Below, piece by piece: positions 24,037 through 35,467 of a stretch of DNA of 64,000 bases. Position numbers and translations under genes: made by a program. Source of the stretch: Branchinecta lynchi (lineage: Eukaryota > Arthropoda > Branchiopoda > Anostraca > Branchinectidae); assembly GCA_023053575.1 (NCBI GenBank), contig JAKZAP010000012.1:10292230-10356229 (forward strand). The letters are read 5' to 3'. Position 1 is the stretch's first letter, and each line of letters starts with the position of its first letter. A model generated the notes under the pieces. It saw only the letters and a list, made by a program, of their open reading frames with translations. It was not told the DNA's origin and made no database searches.

Positions 24037-24799
24037 TTAAAAAGCAGCACTGTCAGAAAACGTAGCACTATTAAAGCACTTTCTAGTAGAACTAACAACT
24101 TTTGTTCATAACCACACTTTTTGTTTCTGTTCCGACTAGTTTTTGCTTTGAAGGCACAAAATTAATTAGAAGAACCGTGCTCTCCATATATTAATTTCGG
24201 TAGTTTTGCACACAGTGATCCATTAAATTGTTGCACCGCAACCTTTTTCTTTGAAACAGCCATTTTTTCAAGAGGACACTTTTTTCCGATCTTTACTAGC
24301 ACGAATTTCACCATTATGGCAACCCTGCAATAAAATTACGAGCTTATGTAGCGTTTACACGGACAAGAAATCCCGTCGAGTAGAAAGGAATCCTGGTCGA
24401 CTCGAAAGGATTCCGTTCGTGAAGACGAGTAGAAAAAAAGTCTAGCGGGACGGGAATCCTTTCATGATGAAAGGAATTCCGGTCCACTTGAAAGGAATCT
24501 TGACAGCGGCGCTGGTAAAAAGTACAAAAAAAAAAGGCTAGCTAGCTTTTGAGAGCAGCAATCATCAGTACTGATGTCATAAATGGTCTCAAAACATATT
24601 TTTATTGGATAGTGAATTTATTTATGTCAGATTTTCTGGTTTGAAGAATTATTTTTTTCTCTCTGCGTGTAAACATAATCTTGTCACCAAGATCGGATTC
24701 TGTTCAAGTTTTCCTGTTCTTGTAAACGCTGCATTAGCCTCATTCAGTGCCCGGCAATGAAAACCAGCAAACAGGGCTGACGACATGAAATTCTGTTTT
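24037..24799. other. Intronic spacer
   Basis: Nothing definite is present. Short GTCGAGTAGAAAGGAATCC / CGACTCGAAAGGATTCC words at 24370-24500 form a small irregular repeat. Confidence 0.35.
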
Positions 24800-25166
24800 T
24801 TATGGCACTTGAGCTTACTCAAGTGCCATATAGCGATTGTAATTTCTGTCCGTCAGTCGGTCTGTCGGTCTGTCGGTCCCGGTTTTGCTAGTTCGGGCAC
24901 TTCCAGATAAGCTAGGACGATGAAACTTGGCAGGCATATCAGGGACCGGACCAGCTCAACTTAAAATTAATCATTTCTTCAATCCGACTTTCCCCGGATC
25001 CGGGAGTCCGGAAACTATAAAGCAAAAGTGGAGCGAAAAGTAGCAAAAAAAAGCGCTGCGCGAATGCGGGAGCGAACCAGGAACCTCTGAGTTATAAGTC
25101 CAACGCTCTACCACCTGAGCCACGAGTCCATGTATGAGAGAGCGAATGCGGGAGTAGGATCAAAGT
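24800..25166 (+). mobile_element. Family B Helentron-like element B1, left part
   Basis: The left part begins with the terminal hairpin GGCACTTGAGC..CTCAAGTGCC, then the GTCCGTCAGTCGGTCTGTCGG microsatellite and the conserved GGACGATGAAACTTGGCAGG. It contains a tRNA-like module (25060-25128). It is interrupted at 25167 by the giant foldback, and family B sequence resumes after 37450. Confidence 0.7.
25060..25128 (-). repeat. tRNA-derived (SINE-like) module inside B1
   Basis: The minus strand reads TGGCTCAGGTGGTAGAGC (A-box/D-arm). An anticodon-arm-like CTTATAACTC could carry UAU, and GGTTCGCTCC resembles a B box. The T and acceptor stems do not pair properly, so this is not a functional tRNA gene. 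A comparable module lies in B7. Confidence 0.6.
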
Positions 25167-25194
25167 TATGGCATGCATTTTGGGTCAAAATTGT

Positions 25195-25530
25195 TAAAAA
25201 TGTTGCCGAGAATACTCGAAATGTCGCCGAGAATCCATGAAATGTAGCCGAGAATGCTGTTTTTGTCGCCGAGATTTTTTGTGTGTATCCGAGACTGCAA
25301 CGTTTGTTGCCGAGAATGACAACTTTGTAGCCGAGATTTTCACTGAAAAACGTGTCGCCGAGAAATACGGATATGCGTTCGAAACCAACAATCTAGTTCC
25401 CGAGATGGAACAAAGTGTCGCCGAGATTGATAGAAATGTCGCCGAGATTTCGCGTAATGTCGCCGAGAATGCATGAGATGTCGCCGAGATTTCTTTGAAA
25501 ATAACATACAAGTGAAAAAAGTGTCGCCGA
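25195..25530 (-). repeat. 21-bp tandem array in left foldback arm
   Basis: Repeats of about 21 bp centre on GTCGCCGAGA. One strand reads as a heptad-like NVAEIxR repeat, the other as ISATFxA. The right arm copy at 37077-37415 has one more unit. Confidence 0.7.
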
Positions 25531-26310
25531 GAACTGGAAAAAAGAATACAGCTTAGAACGAAAAATCTGATTTTTGAGATGGGAACAAATGTAGCCGACT
25601 TGGTGGTTGGTGAGGTCCTCCTTATTGTTCTATTTGTAAGTCCGGAACAAGTGTGATTCTTCGTTGCAGTACACGCTCACTACCATTGTAAGTGCTATAT
25701 TTGCTATCGCACTCTTGTTGGTATTAGTTAAACAATGTGAATGTGAACAACAGTTGCTCAAAAGTAAGATCCACAGGAAGTTTCAAAGGAAAGGATATGG
25801 CTCAGAGGCAGGGGCGTTGCGAAAGGGGGGGGGGGTGCAACATTCGGTAACTTATTCGGTATAATTGCCAGGATTCGGTAGTTACCACGAACATGAAGAG
25901 GTCGAGTGACGAACTGGTCGCAGACAAAAGGGCTGATCTGTGATTTCATCGATATTCCTTACTTTTATTTGTATCCTAAAAACAAGCTCTTATCAGAAAT
26001 GTCTCGAAAATTCTGCCTGCGGCACTTTTCATAATATTCACTATTTTCCGGAAAGGTGCGTCATTTAGCTAGGTTTTAAACCAGTTTTAGGGATCGCGAT
26101 TTTTCGAAACCCTAAAAGCTAGAACCTGCATGGAAATAGCTGAATTTGGCAGGAAAAAATTAACTTAAAAAATCTCGCCTGCGGCGCTCACTTTATGTGA
26201 TCATGGCTAGTAATGACTAGTCATACAGTAGCTGCTGCTGCCGGGATGTCGCTCCATCCGTTTTCTGGAAATTCTTAGGATCCCGGTATTTTGGCTCTGC
26301 ACCCAACTAC

Positions 26311-28537
26311 AACAAGAGCTACGAGCTCATATGGCACTTGTTACGAGTAGGCACGGCTCGGTTATATCAATGATATATCTAGTGTTTGCTAGGTGTCTTC
26401 CCACCAAGTTTCATCTCGATCCCTCCACTCATAGCGTTTTCCAATATTTCCGGTTCTCCCCTCCAGCTCCCCCCAAAAGTCACCGGATCCGGTCCGGATT
26501 TTAAGTGGGTCGTCTGAGGCATGAGGTCTTTCCAAATATCAAGTTTCATCGAGATCCGGTCACCCGTTCAAAAGTTATAAATACCTCAAGATTCCGGATT
26601 CCCCCTCCCTCCACTCCCCCGACAGTGCCCGAATCGGCTCGGTTATGTCAATGATGTATCTAGTGTTTGCTAGGTGTCTTCCCACCAAGTTTCATCTCGA
26701 TCCCTCCACTCATAGCGTTTCCAAAGATTTCCGGTTGCCCCCTCCAGCTCCCCCCAAAAGTCACCGGATCCGGTCCAGATTTTAAGTGGGTCGTCTGAGG
26801 GATGAGGTCTTTCCAAATATCAAGTTCCATTGAGATCCGATCGCCCGTTCAAAAGTTATAAATACCTCAAGATTCCGGATTCCCCCTCCCTCTACTCCCC
26901 CCACAGTACCCGAATCGGCTCGGTTATGTCAATGATGTATCTAGTGTTTGCTAGGTGTCTTCCCACCAAGTTTCATCTCGATCCCTCCACTCATAGCGTT
27001 TCCCAAGATTTCCGGTTGCCCCCTCCAGCTCCCCCCAAAAGTCACCGGATCCGTTCCAGATTTTAAGTGGGTCGTCTGAGGGATGAGGTCTTTCCAAATA
27101 TCAAGTTCCATCGAGATCCGATCCCCCGTTCAAAAGTTATAAATACCTCAAGATTCCGGATTCCCCCTCCCTCTACTCCCCCCACAGTGCCCGAATCGGC
27201 TCGGTTATGTCAACGATGTATCTAGTGTTTGCTAGGTGTCTTCCCACCAAGTTTCATCTCGATCCCTCCACTCATAGCGTTTCCCAAGATTTCCGGTTGC
27301 CCCCTCCAGCTCCCCCCAAAAGTCACCGGATCCGGTCCAGATTTTAAGTGGGTCGTCTGAGGGATGAGGTCTTTCCAAATATCAAGTTCCATCGAGATCC
27401 GATCACCCGTTCAAAAGTTATAAATACCTCAAGATTCCGGATTCCCCCTCCCTCTACTCCCCCCACAGTACCCGAATCGGCTCGGTTATGTCAATGATGT
27501 ATCTAGTGTTTGCTAGGTGTCTTCCCACCAAGTTTCATCTCGATCCCTCCACTCATAGCGTTTCCCAAGATTTCCGGTTGCCCCCTCCAGCTCCCCCCAA
27601 AAGTCACCGGATCCGGTCCGGATTTTAAGTAGGTCGTCTGAGGCATGAGGTCTTTCCAAATATCAAGTTCCATCGAGATCCGATCACCCGTTCAAAAGTT
27701 ATAAATACCTCAAGATTCCGGATTCCCCCTCCCTCTACTCCCCCCACAGTACCCGAATCGGCTCGGTTATGTCAATGATGTATCTAGTGTTTGCTAGGTG
27801 TCTTCCCACCAAGTTTCATCTCGATCCCTCCACTCATAGCGTTTCCCAAGATTTCCGGTTGCCCCCTCCAGCTCCCCCCAAAAATCACCGGATCCGGTCC
27901 GGATTTTAGGTAGGTCGTCTGAGGCATGAGGTCTTTCCAAATATCAAGTTCCATCGAGATCCGATCACCCGTTCAAAAGTTATAAATACCTCAAGATTCC
28001 GGATTCCCCCTCCCTCTACTCCCCCCACAGTACCCGAATCGGCTCGGTTACGTCAATGATGTATCTAGTGTTTGCTAGGTGTCTTCCCACCAAGTTTCAT
28101 CTCGATCCCTCCACTCATAGCGTTTCCCAAGATTTCCGGTTGCCCCCTCCAGCTCCCCCCAAAAGTCACCGGATCCGGTCCGGATTTTAAGTGGGTCGTC
28201 TGAGGCATGAGGTCGTTCCAAATATCAAGTTTCATCGAGATCCGATCACCCGTTCAAAAGTTAAAAATACCTCAAGATTCCGGATTCCCCCTCCCTCCAC
28301 TCCCCCCACGGTGCTCGGATCGGGGAAGTGACTATTTCCAACTTAATCATTTGGGGTCCCTGATATGCCTGCCAAGTTTTATCATCCTAGCTTATGTGGA
28401 AGTGCCCGAACTAGCAAAACCTGGACAGACCGACAGACCGACAGACCGACAGACCGACAGACCGACAGACCGACAGACCGACGGACGGACAGAAATTGCG
28501 ATCGCTATATGGCACTTGGCCGAAGGGCAAGTGCCAT
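26311..28537 (-). mobile_element. Family B element B2 with seven 280-bp tandem units
   Basis: The copy starts AACAAGAGCTACGAGCTCAT. It carries seven nearly identical units of about 280 bp (GGCTCGGTTATGTC near 26362, 26636, 26917, 27197, 27478, 27758, 28038). An (ACAGACCG)n microsatellite follows at about 28430-28490, then a hairpin with GGCACTTGGCC..GGGCAAGTGCC. The right foldback arm lacks it, giving a precise empty site (CAACTAC / AAAAATTC) with no duplication. Confidence 0.88.
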
Positions 28538-29307
28538 AAAAATTCACTTGCGACGCCCCTGCTCACAGGTACTAAGAAAGCTAGAATAAGTATAGTCGTT
28601 GAAAGAAATATATAACGGAAACGCATTTATTTTACGGATATATCATCCAAAATGTGTTACCACCTTAAATTTTTTGATATAATGACTTTAGCACAAAAAC
28701 CTGGTTCTGGGGAGCTTGACTTTGACATGGACGACTGATTTTCTCTTTCATTTAAGTCATCCACCAATAGCCTTGTATACTGGTTAGGGCTAAGGTTCAA
28801 GCATAGCAAGTATGATAGTTTGGTTCTTGCAATAGCCTTGTCACATGGTTATGGTTAAGGTTCAAGTCTCCAAACATCGTTTGAATGGTAGTTTTGGTTC
28901 ATCTTAAAAGGAAATGTCAGGTAAGCAGCACTTCACAGCATCTCCATGACTGGAAGTGCAAGCCCATCTCAGAACCATGCTTGTTCATGGTTTCACATTC
29001 AAATCCAAGATCAGAGCTTCTGAGAACTTAACACGTCAGCAGGGCCAGGAATTGGCTCAAGCTCACTACTTCCGAACTGTAGTTTCAATGACTTATTAGG
29101 ACTGTGATTGTTCAACTCAACTTCAGAGACAAGAAGTGGTTTATCTGATAGGTGGAAATAAACAGGAAATTTCAGTGATGCAGCTTTTCCGCCTCGAAAT
29201 TCCGGCTTCCTCACGCCTACAGATCCCCAGAAGCTGAGGAATATATCCTTTGCATACACGCTCCATGTACTGATTGTCAATTAATATACTTTTCCAAATT
29301 TTGGCTA

Positions 29308-29526
29308 TCACCCCTTGACTTCATATTTCAGGAAGTGCTCAATACTGTTCAAAACTGGAGCTTGAGTACTAGTCAGCTGCTCCTGTTGGCTTTGGGCACG
29401 AATGATCACTGCATGGGCTTTGCCTATTCCTTCTTGCGGACCTTTAATAGCCGATTTCCCACACTGACTTCCATTATCGACAACTGCATCTAACACTTCG
29501 GAATCCATCTTCGAATTTCCGATCAT
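29308..29526 (-). CDS. Conserved short frame in foldback left arm (doubtful gene)
   Basis: This 72-residue frame begins MIGNSKMDSEVLDAVV and contains GKSAIKGPQEGIGKAHAVII. The right-arm copy (35234-35467) keeps the first about 53 residues with one substitution, then diverges because of a roughly 35-bp insertion. I do not recognise it. Conservation follows from arm identity alone and does not prove coding. It could be a fragment of a transposon protein or a captured exon. Confidence 0.3.
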   Translation of the reverse strand: MIGNSKMDSEVLDAVVDNGSQCGKSAIKGPQEGIGKAHAVIIRAQSQQEQLTSTQAPVLNSIEHFLKYEVKG

Positions 29527-29647
29527 AATGGCCGAGGCAGTTATTTTTCTTGATCAATGACTGTGCCCTGGAAAGGAGATCAAGTTGGGCACACATAGCA
29601 CTCATCAGAAGAAACAATGGTATTCTCAAGTGTTAGGTTAATTGTGA

Positions 29648-29765
29648 ATGAATTTGTGGTAAAACAATTAAAGATTCTTCCTTAAATATCTGATTTTGTG
29701 AATTTCTTCTCTGAAAATCAGATATTTAAGGAAGAATCTTTAATTCTTTTTCCACAAACTCATTT
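29648..29765. repeat. Near-perfect hairpin in foldback left arm
   Basis: Arms of about 52 bp containing AAAGATTCTTCCTTAAATA and its inverse surround a loop of about 14 nt. The same hairpin is at about 35020-35140 in the right arm. Confidence 0.65.
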
Positions 29766-30440
29766 GCCAACTTGAGAGGCTTGAGCCTGAAAAGGACCCT
29801 TGTAGCTGACTTATAGGTTTGCACCGTACAAGATGATTCGCAGTCAGCATGGGCTGGAGGACTATCTCCAACCTTCTTTATACTCTTAATGACTATCTCT
29901 CTATGCCGATTCAGAATCTCTGGGTACCTGCGGAAGAAATGAAGAAATGGTGCCAAAGCTGCGCTGACTCAGGATTTGAGTCGTTGAGTTTGAGTCGTTA
30001 CGGACACGTTTACGGTACTCTTTCTTCCTGAGAATCAGTGGCGTGTTCTGAACTTAGTCATATAGAGTATTATCCCACAACTAAAAGTCTCCTGCTTTGG
30101 AAAGTGAACTGTTTGCTAATTCAGTCTCAGGCAAGGAGTTTTTAGCAAACTCTTTGCTTAAAAGACAATCTAGATCTGTCATGGAAGAAAAACAAAACGG
30201 CTCCATAGCGTGGTGCCAGAGAGCCAATGTCTGCAGATACTTACATACAGTTCTCAGAAAAAGAGTCATTGACAGTTAAAGGTATGTCAGTCAATTGTGG
30301 CTCAAACTATACTAAAACATGAGCTACTTGAACCACTGAAAGAACTTTAGAGAGGCTGCAATGGCCTTGAACTTCTGACTTTCTTTGGTATATGATGTCC
30401 TCCTTAGGGAAACGTAAATACCTGACTAATCTAGCAAATC

Positions 30441-32103
30441 AAGTTGACACTGAAGGAAGGCCCATGAATAATACAGCACTGCACCCATTTAGACACTCGT
30501 ACTTCCTGAATCCTGTACCGCCTATTTCTTAGAATTTTTCTAGATTATTTTGTCTGAATGATCTTATGACTCTAGGCAGAGGTCTCGTTTCATGGAAATC
30601 TAGAGGGGCAAAAGTCACTGTACAGGACTGGGACGCAGGTGCCCTTCCAAGGGTTTCGGCATGTTGAACAAGACCAAAGGTTTCGATGGGGTCCCAAAAA
30701 TTCAATATCTGATCCAGACAACTGCGTCTTGTCTTAGCCAGACTCCTTGAACATTTTTTACAATTAAAATTCAGAAACAGATTAAGGCCAAATAGCTACT
30801 CATCTGGGAAAACCAAGTTCAGATATGGATTCAGCATGTGTGTTTACCCTATAAGTCATATCTGTTTTGACGAAAACTTCCTGCCACTTCTGCCAATTTC
30901 CTGGTTTCGACCGAACTCCAGAACTACTTGTCCGGGGAAAAAAAGAAAGCTCAAAAACGAACTCAGGGTATCTTCTTTCCCCAATAATGAACATCTAATC
31001 AACTTCAAATAAAAATTTAACTTATAACAAATTTTCCGACTCCAGCCGGATTCCGGTCGAACTAAATTTCCGGGTAAAATATGATTGTCAAACACGAATT
31101 CAGCATCTCTTCTTACCCTTAAATCGGTTATCTAATCAACTAGAAATAAAACTTAAGCTTCTAACAATTTTCCGGTTTTGGCCGGATTCGGGGGGAACTA
31201 CATGTCAAGGTAGAAAAGTTTTCCACATAGGTGTTCAGCATGTCTTCTTGCCCTAAATCAAACATCTAATCAACTGAAAATAAAACTTTTAATTTTAATA
31301 AACTTTCCGGTTTGGGCCGGATTCCGGGCGAACTACTAGTCCGTCGAAAAAATGGTTTTCACCATCGTCCTCAGCATGTCTTTCTACCTCTAAATCGAAC
31401 ATTTAATCAACTTCAAATAACATTTTTAATTTTAACAAACTTCCCGGTTTTGGATTCCGGGCGAACTACTTGTCCGATGACAAAATGATTTTCACCATCA
31501 TGTTCAGCATGTCTTCTTACCCCATAATCGACTATCAAATTATCTGTTTCAAAATATTTTGTTTGCCCCTTAATTTGAACCCCCTCCCCCACCCCTAAAT
31601 GTAGGGCTACAAAGCACATCTACAAACTTGACTGGTCCGACGACCTAACAAATCCTCACACCAAGTTTCATCAAAATATCTCATTCCCTTCGAGATTTAT
31701 CGAGCTTACAGATGGACAGACGGACAACTTTTGCGATGTCATAGGTATCCCTCCACTTACGTTTTGGGATCCCAAAAAGTATCTCAAATATAAGACTGGC
31801 AGATATTTTGCTAACCTGGAGGATTATACTGGTTAGAAACAATAGACAAGAAACAACAGGGCCAAACAAATGCGCAAAACTGTGTGAATTGCAAGAAAAA
31901 GTAACAACAATTCTTACAAGTTTAAGGCAAAGGCTTATAGGTCATCCATAATAATTGGAATTTGCTACGAGTGAAGCCCCCACAGTAGTTTGTTATAACT
32001 GATGACAATTAACAGCTTGAAAATTTTCGCCCGCTGCAAATTCAGGCTAAAGTTTCTGAATGTTATTTTGTTTTGCCTGGGGTGCTCAAGAATCCCACGA
32101 AAG
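30441..32103. other. Left-arm segment absent from the right arm
   Basis: The right arm passes directly from sequence matching 30440 to sequence matching 32104. The extra block contains family A copy A9 plus about 550 bp of other sequence, so either the right arm lost it or a compound insertion occurred on the left. Confidence 0.55.
30667..31778 (-). mobile_element. Family A element, copy A9
   Basis: This full-length minus copy starts AACAAGACCAAAGG. It has five to six tandem units, a short microsatellite near 31712-31725 and the terminal TTTTGGGATCCCAAAA. Confidence 0.83.
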
Positions 32104-33276
32104 CCAGTGAGCTGATTCCCCCCCCCCCCCCACAATGATGCCTCTGATTCTAGGATTCTGAATCTCTGATTCACGCAACTCTGGGCCTGAGTCTAACAAT
32201 CCCCTGAGCCTAATCTCTCAGCCTCATAAACTTTGCTGTAGCAGGCACACTGATAAACAACAACATAGGTTCGGATAGTGGTTAGAGAGACCATAGGTTA
32301 CCTATCCTGCATTGTAAATGACATCATAGCAGGCACACTGAAAAACAACAACATAGGTCGGACAGTGGTTGAAGAGAACATAGGTTACCTACCCTGCATT
32401 GTAAATGATATCTCGTTTTATCCATGAAATTCAATCCAAGCCTTTGGGAGACTCTGTGACCCCTCAGTGTGCACACCTCTCGTGGATTTTGAATCCTGGC
32501 AATACCTGAAACCTGGAGGTACTGAAATCTCTAACGATAAAAGAACAAAGGCTAGCAAAATTCAAGAGAAATCTCAAAAGAAGCCAGAAAAAAATTAATG
32601 ACATTTTCTTTCTTTATCTCTTCTTAATCTTGACACTAAAAGCAACATCTTCAATGTAAAAGATTATTTTTCTTTTCATTTTCGGTGGTCTAATTATATT
32701 GTCAATAGGATGAACACAATCACAAGTCCCAGCAGACGATTCCAATATAAATTTCGCTTGTCTTTTGAAAAAAACTTTAAAATTCATATTTAAATTTGGT
32801 AGTGGGACTGGTGGGGTCCGGGTCCACCCTGGGGTCTACCCGAAAATCCTACTCCCCCCTGGCAACAAAAATCCGTCCGCCCTCCCTGAATGCAAATATA
32901 TAGGAAACTAAATATATTCTGACAGCGAGTTAATGTAAACTCTATACAGACACACGAGTTAATGTAAACAGGTGATGGTGGCCTTCCCTATCTATGAAAT
33001 ACTTTTCATAGAAATAAATTGGGGGAGGGTTTGGTCGGGGTGGTTCGGTAGCCGAGGTTTTTTCGTACCGCCGGGGGGGGGGGGGGGTCGCTGGGGCGAC
33101 TGTCTGTATAGAGTTTACATTAACTCGATGTCAGAATATATTTAGTTTCCTATATTTGCATTCAGGGAGGGCGGACGGATTTTTGTTGCCAGGGGGGACG
33201 AGGATTTTCGGGTAGACCCCTGAGCGGACCCGGATCCCACCAGTCCCACTACCCAATTTAAATATGAACTTTAAAG

Positions 33277-33738
33277 TTTAACTGAACAGGCAACTTATTT
33301 TTACATCTTAGATTCAAATACATTGAATTATTACAACACCTATTGGGGATTTTCATTCTGTCCACAGTAGTCTTCAGTAGGGACGTTGGGAATGTGGACG
33401 CTTTCCCATGGTGAATCCGTCCACAATTCGCCCGCGAAAATCACTGCACTATCACGATCACTAGCTAGCACTAGTTTCTGGCACTGCAGACTGCAGACAC
33501 TTCTTTGTTTATTTGATACACAATTTATTTACTCATTTGCTGCTGGTATTGTTGCCAAATGTTCCAGGCACCATAGAGATATCACAAAAACGGGAAGAGC
33601 GGCAAGCACAATGGGATAATCGATTATTTGGAAATATCAGAAAAACAAACTAACGCTTTTTCATCGGGTTTTCAAGATTATTTAAGCGAACAAGTGATGG
33701 GTAACTAGACTGTCGTATCCTAGCCCTTTTCGGTTAAA
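33277..33738. mobile_element. hAT-like non-autonomous element, copy 2
   Basis: The 462-bp element has TIRs TTTAACTGAACAGG and CCTTTTCGGTTAAA and an exact 8-bp duplication, CTTTAAAG (33269-33276, 33739-33746). The left foldback arm lacks it and keeps a single target, which confirms insertion after the arms formed. It is inverted relative to the copy at 3337-3804. Confidence 0.85.
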
Positions 33739-35233
33739 CTTTAAAGTTTTTTCAAAAGACAAGGGAAATTTATATTGGAATCGTCTGCTGGGACTTGTGA
33801 CATTCATCCCATTGACAATATAATTAGACCACCGAAAATGAAAACAAAAATAATCTTTTACATTGAAGATTACGCTTTTAGTGTCAAGAATAAGAAGAGA
33901 TAAAGAAAGAAAATGTCATTACTTTTTTTCTGACTTCTTTTGAGATTTCTCCTGGATTTCTCTTGAATTTTGCTAGCCTTTGTTCTTACGTCGTTAGGGA
34001 TTTCAGTACCTCCAGGTTTCAGGTATTGCCAGGATTCAAAATCCACGAAAGGTGTGCACACCGAGGGGTCTCAGAGTCTTCCAAAGGCTTGAATTGAATT
34101 TCATGGATAAAACGAGATGTCATTTACAATGCAGGGTAGGTAACCTATGTCCTCTTGACCGCCTACTGTCCAAACCTATGCTACAAAGTTTATGACGCTG
34201 AGAGATTAGGCTCAGGGGATTGTTAGACTGAGGCCCAGAGTTGCTTGAATCAGAGATTCAGAATCCTAGGATCAGAGGCATCATTTGGGGGGGGGGGATC
34301 AGCCGAATGGATTAGTGAGGTATTTACGTTTCCCGAAGGAGGACATCATATACCAAAGGAAAGTCAGAAGTTCAAGGCCGTTGCAGCCTCTCTAAAGTTC
34401 TTTCAGTGGTTCAAGTAGCTCATGTTTTAGTATAGTTTGAGTCGGAATTGACTGAAATAGCTTTGACTGTCAATGGTTCTTTTTCTGAGATTTGTATGTA
34501 AGTATCTGCAGACATTGGCTCTCCGTCACCAGGCTATGGAGCCGTTTTTGCTTTTCTTCCATGACAGATCTAGATTGTCTTTGAAGCAAAGAGTTTGCTA
34601 AAAACTCCTTGCCTGAGACTGAATTAGCAAACAGTTCACTTTCCAAAGCAGGAGAACTTTTAGTTGTGGGATAATACTCTATATGACTAAGTTCAGAACA
34701 TGCCAGTGATTCTCAGGAAGAAGGAGTAAACATGTCCGTAACGACTCAAACTCAACAACCTGAAATCCTGAGTCAGCGCAGGTTTGGCAGCATTTCTACA
34801 TTTCTTCTGCAGGTATCCGGAGATTCTGAATCAGCATGGAGAGATAGTCATCAAGATTATAAAGAACGTTGGAGATAGTCCTCCAGCCCAAGCTGACTGC
34901 GAATCATCTTGTACGGTGCAAACCAATAAGTCAGCTACAGTTTCATAAGAGCGATACTTCGGCCCTTCTTTGCAAGGGTCTTTTTCAGGCGCAAGCCTGT
35001 CAAGCTGGCAAATGAATTTGTGGAAAAAGAATTAAAGATTCTTCCTTAAATATCTGTTTTTCAGAGAAGAAATTCACAAAATCAGATATTTAAGGAAGAA
35101 TCTTTAATTGTTTTACCACACATTCATTCACAATTAACCCAACACTTGAGAATAACATTGTTTCTTCTTGATCAACTTGATCTCCTTTCCAGGGCACAGT
35201 CATTGATCAAGAAACATAACTGCCTCGGCCATT

Positions 35234-35467
35234 ATGATCGGAAATTCGAAGATGGATTCCGAAGTGTTAGATGCAGTTGTCGGTAATGGAAGTCAGTGTG
35301 GGAAATCGGCTATTAAAGGTCCGCAAGAAGGAATAGGCAAAGCCCATGCAGTGATCATTCGTGCCCAAAGCCAGCAGGAGCAGCTGACTAGTCAGAAGAG
35401 ATCACTACAGACGGAATGGGTTAAAAAACTCAAGCTCCAGTTTTGGACAGTATTGAGCACTTCCTGA
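35234..35467 (+). CDS. Right-arm copy of conserved short frame (doubtful gene)
   Basis: This is the counterpart of 29308-29526. It is identical but for one residue over the first about 53 codons, then altered by an inserted segment of about 35 bp. Function is unknown. Confidence 0.28.
   Translation: MIGNSKMDSEVLDAVVGNGSQCGKSAIKGPQEGIGKAHAVIIRAQSQQEQLTSQKRSLQTEWVKKLKLQFWTVLSTS

Noticed and set aside
25060..25128. Possible functional tRNA gene (UAU anticodon)
   Set aside because: The A-box and B-box words are present but the T and acceptor stems do not pair, and it lies inside a repeat element with a second diverged copy elsewhere.
25664..25864. Short frame with a hydrophobic helix in the foldback left arm
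   Set aside because: The right-arm copy loses the frame after the hydrophobic stretch, and no upstream coding sequence connects to it.
26311..28537. Array of seven regular units considered as a CRISPR
   Set aside because: The units are about 280 bp and contiguous without unique spacers, and the genome is eukaryotic.
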